NCBI GenBank assembly: GCA_036365145.1
Contig: JAEOAD010000001.1
Location: forward strand, 104,409,001 to 104,473,000
Length of the DNA: 64,000 nucleotides
Reading direction: 5' to 3'
Origin: Orientallactaga sibirica
Lineage: Eukaryota; Chordata; Mammalia; Rodentia; Dipodidae
Shown here piece by piece: positions 63,340-64,000 of the stretch (position 1 is the stretch's first letter; the number at the start of each line of letters is the position of its first letter). The translations under genes were made by a program, and so were the position numbers. Below the pieces are notes generated by a model that saw nothing but the letters and a program-made list of their open reading frames with translations, had not been told where the DNA came from and searched no databases.

Positions 63340-63376
63340 TCACAATGAGATGCATCATCATAACTAATTGTGAGTA

Positions 63377-63605
63377 TTTTTTTTTTTTGGAGAGAGTCAG
63401 AGAGAGAGAGAGAGAGAGAATGGGCATGACAGCAGCTTCTCAGCTGCTGTGAACAAACTCAGATGCATGCGCCCCCTTGTGAGCAAGTGCGGCATTGCAC
63501 CCTTGCGTCACTGCATCTGGCTAAACGTGGGACCTGGAGAATCAAACGGGCATCCTTAGGCTTAGCAGGCAGGCGCCTTAACCGCTAAGCCATCTCTCCA
63601 GCCCT
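63377..63605 (-). mobile_element. DIP SINE, long subfamily, antisense
   Basis: T-run, (GA)n, CTCAGCTGCTGTGAACAAA, CCCCCTTGTGAGCAAGTGC and TGGCTAAACGTGGG to CCATCTCTCCAGCCC. TGTGAGTATTTTTT (63370) and CGTGAGTATTTTTT (63606) are the TSD. Confidence 0.95.
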
Positions 63606-63619
63606 CGTGAGTATTTTTT

Positions 63620-63800
63620 AACTCATCACATTTTTAAGGACTGCAAAGAAGATGACATTCTGAAGGGCCAGGTGTTAGTACTTTGAAGGGAATAACTAAA
63701 TTCCTAAAAAACATCTTCTAGGAACAGCAGAGTGAACAGACTCACAGCCAAGCTGTGGTTTCCCTGCCAGCTATTCCCATAGCTTTCCCTACCTCAGCAC
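63620..63800. other. Short unique sequence
   Basis: Nothing recognised. Confidence 0.4.
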
Positions 63801-63998
63801 ATGGGCAACTCCACGGCCTTGAACTCATTATGTATCCTAGGATGACCCTGAATTTCTGATCCACCTACCTCCACCTCCTAAATGCTGGGATTACAGCTAC
63901 ATACTGTCATGGCCCATTCTCTGGTTCTGGGGATAGAACCCAGAGCTTCATGCATGCTGGCTGTGAACTCTACAAACTGAGCTACATGCCCAGTCCCT
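63801..63998 (-). mobile_element. B4 SINE, antisense
   Basis: B1-like part GGCCTTGAACTCATTATG to AATGCTGGGATTACAGC, then ID-like GGGGATAGAACCCAGAGC to GAGCTACATGCCCAGTCC. Confidence 0.85.
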
Positions 63999-64000
63999 AG

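Noticed and set aside
1..64000. Complete endogenous retrovirus with gag, pol or env
   Set aside because: Only solo LTRs and LTR relics were found; no reverse transcriptase, protease or envelope frame is visible near any LTR.
1..64000. Functional tRNA genes suggested by tRNA-like SINE heads
   Set aside because: All such heads belong to DIP, ID/B4 or B3 SINEs and continue into SINE bodies or are truncated.

Overview
This is a stretch of rodent nuclear DNA, most likely from a jerboa (Dipodidae, Jaculus-like). It has no continuous protein-coding gene. Two SINE families dominate. One is a 7SL-derived B1 whose antisense copies read GAGGTAGGGTCTCACTCTAG. The other is a tRNA-derived B2-superfamily SINE with the head GGGCTGGAGAGATGG, a body containing CATCTGGAGTTCATTTGCAG and a CT-rich, A-rich tail. 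It matches my memory of the DIP SINE described from jerboas, so it is called DIP here. The species is inferred from these families and needs a database search. ID/B4 and B3/RSINE1-like SINEs, MaLR-type LTRs, L1 3' ends, and old MIR, MER and Tigger relics complete a typical rodent repeat landscape.

Layout. 1-9430 is dense with DIP and B1, an L1 interrupted by later SINEs (4985-6605), and two LTRs in close succession (8167-8565, inserted in a SINE; 8746-9424, containing an L1). 9430-25590 is repeat-poorer, with long unique stretches, an MT-like LTR (12111), a MaLR LTR (24351) and a long AAAAT microsatellite (20258). 25590-27470 holds a 47-bp minisatellite that appears to be an amplification of the first ~40 nt of a 5S rRNA pseudogene. 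27470-35920 has more LTR and L1 pieces, plus a nested ~860-bp inverted repeat (32304-33163). 35921-37080 is a processed pseudogene of UBE2V2. 37650-47600 has MST-like LTRs and an AT-rich minus-strand block that looks like an mRNA 3' end (43636-46115). 47580-54300 has L1 pieces, two solo ERVK-type LTRs (49739 and 52059) and clustered SINEs. 54300-64000 is mixed. It includes a candidate minus-strand terminal exon (59585-59966), an MT-like LTR with a perfect 5-bp target duplication (60508) and a 37-bp tailless SINE insertion.

Functional reading. Nothing here forms an operon or pathway. The only protein family I can name with confidence is the broken UBE2V2 copy. Two short stretches have an acceptor, an open frame and a polyadenylation signal in order, and could be terminal exons of unnamed genes. 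The clearest information in the window is the order of transposition events, which nested insertions and target-site duplications (TSDs) reveal. Coordinates of repeats are by eye and may be off by several bases unless a TSD is given.
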